64,000 bases of DNA from Ulva prolifera (taxonomy: Eukaryota > Chlorophyta > Ulvophyceae > Ulvales > Ulvaceae). The notes beneath the pieces are model-generated. The model was not told where the DNA came from. It worked only from the letters and a program-made list of their open reading frames with translations, and ran no database searches. Made by a program: the position numbers and the translations under genes. Location of the stretch: assembly GCA_023078555.1 (NCBI GenBank), contig CM041203.1, positions 4,486,538-4,550,537 on the forward strand, written 5' to 3'. Position 1 is the first letter of the stretch, and every line of letters begins with the position of its first letter. This document shows, piece after piece, positions 59,801-64,000 of the stretch.

Positions 59801-62800
59801 ATCCAGCCGACAGTCCAGTATCACTTGACTGTTGTTTCACAGGGCTCACCTTGACAGCACTGTAGCCAGGTAGTGGAGGCGATTGGAGCTCACAACGAAG
59901 CTCTGTGTCATTCCATGTCCCATTGCCTCCGAACATGCATTCAACGCTTCCTATCTCAACAGGAGGGAGAAACCCATCGAGAACTACTTCATTCCCAAAT
60001 CCAGAGCCAGCAATCATGACTGCCTTTCCAGTAACTTCCACATGTGTCAGAATGGGTGTATCATCGATAGAACGACGAACATGACAACCGTCCTCAGCAA
60101 GGCACATAGCTCGTACTCCATGAGAATGCAGCACAACTTGCGGCTGTTGCTCAGGAACAGAAAAGACAGATGCCTCGATTGGGTGGTACCATGCATCTGT
60201 AATTGCTTCTGTCCTCTCTGTGCGAACCTACAGCAAGAGGCCACATAATCAAATGAATCACATTCAGGATACTCGTTGCTGTGTAGGATACTGCTCCAGC
60301 TGCAAGTGCGCTACAATGAAATTTCACGCAGTATACAGGCTCCTTCGACCGATCACTCACACTTCTGTAGCAAATCGCAAATCACAAAAGCCACGGAACA
60401 GAAGCATTAAACACTACAGAAATTCTGTACCTGCTGGTACAAGAGCATGAACTATTCACACAAGATCACGACTGCTACATGGAACATAGAAGAGATGGTG
60501 GCACTGTGGATTCAGTCACCATGATGTGAGTCGTGGTACAGCAACATGCTTTCAGATCAGTGCCACCCCAGCAGCAAGACATACCGTGAATCCAGCACCT
60601 TGACTGAGAACAGTGACATTCAGGCCATTATCAACCAGAATCCGTTGCAGTCCAGCAGCTGATCCTGACGATGTTGCGTTAACATGATATGGGTGTGTGA
60701 CGGGCCCCATTGCTGCAGGCCATGTGAACACAACCTCCACTCCGTCAAATACATTTCCAGCTACATGTGCCCTCAGAGCTCCATTATCCTGCCGAGAATC
60801 CTGGTCGCGTGGAATAGGCACCCCTATGCCCTGCAGCACAATCAGCAGTTCACAAGCGCCGTTTGCATGGGTGCTACAACTTCATTCAAAAGACTCATTC
60901 ACAAGTTCTACAACCCTTACATTATCCTCATGGTGTCTGTAAGCCCCAGCAAAAATGACCCTGTTGGCTTGATGCACAAGGAGGGAACATGCGCATGGGA
61001 TGGTCATCAGCACAAAAAGCTGGCAGCAATAAGCTACTTGAAATCGCTCTGTTTACATTCAAAACTGTGCGCACACGGCCCTGGATGACTGGATGTGCAT
61101 GCAACATCGTGATAGGCCAGGAGGAACACGCCTGGAGCAAAGACAACAGCTCAGTCTCCACATTGGTCCTGTCACTGTCAATCAGATGAGCTGGGATCTG
61201 GGTTTGGCTTGCCCAACCTGTATATCTAGGCTGGGGTCAGGAATCAAATCGGCACGAGCCAAGAGGGATGAACCATCACACACGTGCGCAGGCGGAATGC
61301 CTTGGCACCCTACCATGCAGCGCTGCCGTCTACATAACACATGCAGCACTCTGATGGAATTTTCAAGGGAGCTGTGCTTACCGTTCCAGTCCAGGACCAC
61401 CTGCGCTCCCCAGTCATATGGACCTTCTTTTCGGATGACATCTGCAACATCGCCTGATCCGGCTGTGCAAGTAGTCGAGCAGGTCGCATTGAACCCGCGT
61501 AAGGTCAATTTGTAACCGAGGCCATCCACGGATGGTCGTCTGAATGTGAATGTCAGCACAACATCGCCATTCTCGGTCACTGCAAGCTGGGGCCATTGAC
61601 ATTAACAGGTAGGAACAGGTCGGAACAGGTGTTGCAGGATTGACGCCTTCATGAGCTTTGTGGACGACGAATTGGGCTCGTACCATTCTTATGTGTACTG
61701 ACCGAGACACCAGCATCTTTCATGACATCATCGATGCGCTGCTGCATCATGGTGCCTTGATGATTCGCTTCAAAGTCGATGCGATTGGTCCTTGATTCCT
61801 GCAATCCACATACGCTTCATATGAATTGTGAATGCGATCTACGCAAACAGGAGACAGGTGCGCATGGTGCACCTGAACACCAGTCGCAAACTGAGATTCA
61901 TGTCATACCAATTGACAAGAATCTCAGTTTGCGACTCTTGCTATCTGAAACTAGAATGTGGTTCTGTCCAACAGCAATAGAATTCAGCACAGTGGCACAG
62001 ACAAGGGCTAGGCAATAAGGCCCCGTGCGACATACCACGCGGTATCCTTCGTTGTTGATGTAGTCAATCTGTAGATAAAATGAGCCATTCATGACTTGTC
62101 CCAGATCTAGCTGCTGCTGTTGGCCCATGAAATTACTTCGAAGGAACAATGTCTGCTCCTCTCCTTTCTCAGATGACCAGGACGGTGGAGCATCTCGATG
62201 CACGAGTGCAACGTCAAGGTAACCCGGGCCCCCGTAGTTGGCATGGTCCAGGGTTAGAGAATACTGCTCGCCCTTAATCAGCCTTATGTTACGAGACTTC
62301 TGACCGTTGTAGGTTGACCATGAACGCCTGCACAGTGCAGCTGATGCTCAATCATGGTTGCTGCTCATAGGCATCGATAATACAAAGCCATCACCAGCTA
62401 GAACGTTGATCACATACACACCTCGTGTACGGCGAATTTAGTAGTAATTCCTCACTTGAAATTGCCTGTCCAGAAGAGCCCAGCTTGATCATACGCATTT
62501 GAACATAGTCATCGCAGTTTGCAACAAAATACCCCATGCCAGTGAAAGGTGCAGTGAAGACTGTGTCCATGTGAACACGGTACTTGTCATAAGTCAGAGG
62601 CAGGTTCATGGTTGGAGCTGTTACTACACTCTTGACAGCTGAATCACCGTAGCCTGCACATCACAGATAACAAAGGTACTCCCTAGTGTGTTTGCTAAGG
62701 GTGACTCACTTGCTGATGCACGTCTGACACACATTGCCAGTGCGGTGAGCGTAGCATGCACATGTGTAAACAGTTCCTCTCAGGGCCACAGCCCACACAT

Positions 62801-64000
62801 CTCAACACCATTTAATGGCACGGTACCCATTGCACAAATCTTTTCCCATTGTAAGGTGTTATGTGAAAATACTTCTGATGTTAAGAAAGAATGCGGCACA
62901 AGCAAGGGACGCTGGACTATGAAGCCTTAGTGGATTTTTGCAAGACTGCTAAGCATGAGGCACCTATGAAAGCGCCGCGGGGGGAACGAATGCATACCAT
63001 TCACATCTTCATAGTAAGTTATGCGCACACCAGCGCCTCCACGGTACGTGTCCTGCGTCGTCCTGTTGCCAGTGGCAAGCACACATGCGACTTCACTTTC
63101 TTGGGCTTCAACCACTTTGCACGGTACACCACCCACATCGATGGTGATCGAATCTTTCATTTTGCCAAATCCTCGCCCCTGGACGTGGATTACTTGACCT
63201 CCAGCCATGGATCCTCCTTCCATGTCCACAAAATCGATGGCCGGAAGCACCTGAAGACAACATTGATCAGAGCACAGTGATTGCAGAGCCCAAATCGATG
63301 GAGAGCTGTTTGAGACACACAAAGCCTCTGTGACCGATTGTTTTGTAATTGTGAATTGAGTAGAAGATGGTCAGAATCGGAAGAAGGGTGATAATGAATG
63401 CCAAGCAGGTCCTCCCAAGTAACTGACGAGATATGAGCAGAAGTGAGGTACAGCACAATGCATGCCCAGCAGATGCAACAGACAAAGATTCATTTCGTGC
63501 TTACCTGCATCATATTGATGTTCCCATTGTCATGCAAGACTGGCCAGAATGTAGGCACAGAGTCCATGGCATTTGATGATCCAGGGCTAGCCAGCTCAAA
63601 GTGAGGCTTGTAAGGAAGGGCTTTTCCAAAAGTGTCAGATATTGTAACAGATGCATTGTAGTATCCAGGAGTGGTTGTTGTCGGAACATGGCATGGGAGG
63701 CTGCTGTAGTAGCTACCCAACTCTGTGTCTTCTGGGTCATCACTCCATGGCAGTATGCATCTGCAAGGAGATCATTCAGTTACACGGTATCAGTTTCTGA
63801 ACCTGGACCTACATGAGTATGAATTCTGCAGTGGAGCACACCGCACAGGTCCTATTTCAACACTTCTGACAAGTAGTCGAGGATCATCGCTGCTGTGCTG
63901 CATGTAAAGACGTGACCATCGGTATGAACCGTGAACTTGCACAACATCACCAGGTGCAGCAGCAGACGGTACGATTCCATAGATGTACGGCGTGTGCTCC
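44582..64000 (-). CDS. PKHD1L1: Fibrocystin-L (PKHD1L1)-like giant membrane protein, 3' part (29 exons; 5' end outside window)
   Basis: Minus-strand exons: 64000-63809 (partial), 63760-63505, 63250-62998, 62653-62422, 62327-62036, 61798-61684, 61579-61382, 61309-61218, 60830-60585, 60227-59850, 59752-58709, 58615-56782, 56541-56253, 56003-55267, 55048-54489, 54358-53804, 53657-53423, 53182-52969, 52597-52350, 52165-51910, 51689-51234, 50870-50594, 50312-49777, 49624-49148, 49022-48718, 48264-47385, 46985-46298, 46068-45004, 44809-44582. They join in one frame for 4,378 codons plus stop, which supports the model. Domains in order: IPT/TIG repeats, PA14-like, more IPT, an F5/8-type C-like segment, first G8, parallel beta-helix repeats, second G8, beta-helix repeats, two SEA-like segments, one transmembrane helix and a short tail. 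Human PKHD1L1 has the IPT/PA14/G8/PbH1/TM plan at similar size. A cell-surface or ciliary coat protein is expected. Weakest edges: 61309-61218, 54489 (or 54492), 44809. Confidence 0.9.
45004..46985 (-). other. Membrane-proximal SEA-like segments and proline-rich linker
   Basis: Exon 46298-46985 has FTSGLAFALGLDPSTIRITG then GARRRLADEVSVLELTYSI, a pattern like the SEA-like modules of algal surface proteins. It is followed by a DSPPPPPPMPSPPYPPG linker and by LLALADTIKRATASVDEIII. Exon 45004-46068 repeats the theme: VEVRFPDMFLNQTTDEFE, then SGSVIADITILLP and VDAVSDLSTNLEQDISDSPV. The role of cleavage, if any, is not known. Confidence 0.6.
48392..48537. repeat. Perfect 68-bp inverted repeat with a 10-base loop
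   Basis: The arm 48392-48459 is the exact reverse complement of 48470-48537, with loop ACGATCATAG at 48460-48469. The arms begin AGTTTTGGTGAACTGCAAGG. No mismatch was found over 68 bases. It lies in the intron between exons 48718-49022 and 47385-48264 of the fibrocystin-L-like gene. A transcript in either direction would form a long duplex. Confidence 0.97.
50594..50870 (-). other. Second G8 domain
   Basis: The joint 51234/50870 gives STVRSWSDPKIWQ. Then GASVSIPPEWVVELD, LEHLELDGLLTFAEGADITL and HDGK follow, the core of a G8 domain. The next exon (49777-50312) goes on with VPANARRLYVGGSNVLEV and GDINLYG, then beta-helix-type repeats. Confidence 0.8.
51081..51133 (-). repeat. Imperfect palindrome with a tRNA A-box-like core, related to 4240-4272
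   Basis: GTGGCAATC at 51087-51095 pairs with GATTGCCAC at 51121-51129. On the minus strand the centre reads CCAGTGGTATAGCGGTCAT, differing at very few positions from the core at 4240-4272. It lies in the intron between exons 51234-51689 and 50594-50870. Confidence 0.6.
54489..55048 (-). other. First G8 domain
   Basis: The joint 55267/55048 gives RITWAGEPAPVDGESVIIPAG, the classic G8 start (TW.G..P..GD.V.IP.G). It is followed by LLLVEGKLEF, LELHAEWIMV and AKITLHG. Many conserved glycines are present, as expected for the family. After it the beta-helix (PbH1) repeats start in exon 53804-54358: AEVGCLSRNVVIQGDEES, RYPLHFHMMGE and VAYDNMGHTFFIED. Confidence 0.85.
55267..56541 (-). other. IPT plus F5/8-type C-like (discoidin) segment
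   Basis: Exon 56253-56541 starts with an IPT strand pair (GGQSLVISGTGF) and runs into NPASRMFDGQVESEW. Exon 55267-56003 continues NGETCEFTVDW, SLVRILIPADVAARG, GLVVDVSNDALNW and HRYVRVQITNRGNSCIVPEL. Together this is the pattern of a galactose-binding-like F5/8C domain. A further IPT follows (SSVSPSYGTAAGGTSVMILG). The human protein lacks an F5/8C domain at this point, to my knowledge. Confidence 0.7.
56782..58615 (-). other. Large IPT exon with a Gly/Tyr/Ser-rich tract
   Basis: This 1,834-base exon is the longest in the gene. It holds several IPT/TIG units (VNGSGFGNVAENVRVWIGD; GSAAGGSILEIHGDGF; VTSVSHNVNASGLLHMQGS; SGGMITITGAGFP). Between the second and third, at about 57905-58085, a low-complexity run of Gly, Tyr and Ser follows (YGGSGGSYGGPGSGGSYG and SLGSYGRPGNYGGAYGG). 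It joins in phase to both neighbours. Confidence 0.8.
58661..58679. repeat. (AG)n microsatellite in an intron
   Basis: About nine AG dinucleotides lie in the intron between exons 58709-59752 and 56782-58615; on the sense strand this is a CT tract upstream of the CTGCAG acceptor, so it can serve as the polypyrimidine tract. Confidence 0.85.
61882..61936. repeat. 18-bp perfect inverted repeat in an intron
   Basis: AGTCGCAAACTGAGATTC at 61882-61899 is exactly repeated in reverse complement at 61919-61936, with a 19-base spacer. It lies in the intron between exons 62036-62327 and 61684-61798. Confidence 0.95.
62036..63250 (-). other. IPT and PA14-like region of the fibrocystin-L-like protein
   Basis: Exon 62998-63250 is an IPT/TIG domain: GGSMAGGQVIHVQGRGFG, then VGGVPCKVVEAQ and VACVLATG. 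Exons 62422-62653 and 62036-62327 form a PA14-like beta-barrel: VFTAPFTGMGYFVANCDDYV, then IRLIKGEQYSLTLDHANYGG and GYLDVALVHRD. The joint across 62422/62327 is in phase (YTR-RSWSTYNGQ). PA14 domains bind carbohydrate in several families; no ligand is inferred. Confidence 0.75.

Noticed and set aside
59763..59850. Exon 59850-60227 extended through SPVKQQSSDTG
   Set aside because: An in-frame stop follows, and only the GTGAGC donor at 59849 with the acceptor ATGCAG at 59753 keeps the frame; exon 58709-59752 is then exactly 348 codons.

Overview
The window is nuclear DNA of a eukaryote. It has no operons and no Shine-Dalgarno sites. Every confident gene but one is cut by short introns, and a gene only makes sense when exons are joined in phase. 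The introns share a signature: donors are mostly GTGCG(C/G/T/A), acceptors are mostly (GCA)TGCAG followed by G, and introns and spacers are littered with palindromic TGCATGCA words. GC-rich coding sequence, GTGCG/TGCAG splice sites and a fibrocystin-L-like giant surface protein point to a unicellular alga, most likely a green (chlorophyte or prasinophyte) lineage. I cannot name the species.

Layout. (1) 1-8.2 kb, plus strand: three copies of a C-factor-like short-chain dehydrogenase (SDR). One is a last exon only (256-510), one is degenerate (3636-4602), and one is a complete three-exon gene (5822-8185, 229 aa). (2) 10.07-12.88 kb and 18.0-20.84 kb, plus strand: two paralogous five-exon FAD monooxygenases (506 and 521 aa), distantly like kynurenine 3-monooxygenase, with intron phases conserved and a C-terminal membrane anchor. 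Between them lie dispersed repeats and a two-exon gene on the minus strand (14984-15843) for a basic coiled-coil protein. (3) 22.1-35.95 kb, minus strand: one large gene of about 19 recognised exons and roughly 2,200-2,300 residues, in a widespread but poorly characterised family with macroglobulin-like beta-domains. (4) 36.5-39.95 kb, minus strand: exons of a gene I do not recognise, either separate or the 5' part of the previous one. (5) 41.88-42.70 kb, plus strand: a possible intronless gene for a basic, low-complexity protein. (6) 44.58-64.0 kb, minus strand: the 3' part of a giant PKHD1L1 (fibrocystin-L)-like gene. I resolved 29 exons; they join in one frame for 4,378 residues up to the window edge.

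How it works together. The SDR and FAD-monooxygenase copies lie on the same strand within 21 kb and could act on related small molecules; that is inference. The macroglobulin-like gene and the fibrocystin-L-like gene each stand alone. The least explained structures are a perfect 68-bp inverted repeat in a fibrocystin-L intron, a second 18-bp hairpin in another of its introns, two related tRNA-A-box-like palindromes far apart, G-homopolymers directly after two splice donors, and the TGCATG-rich intron signature.
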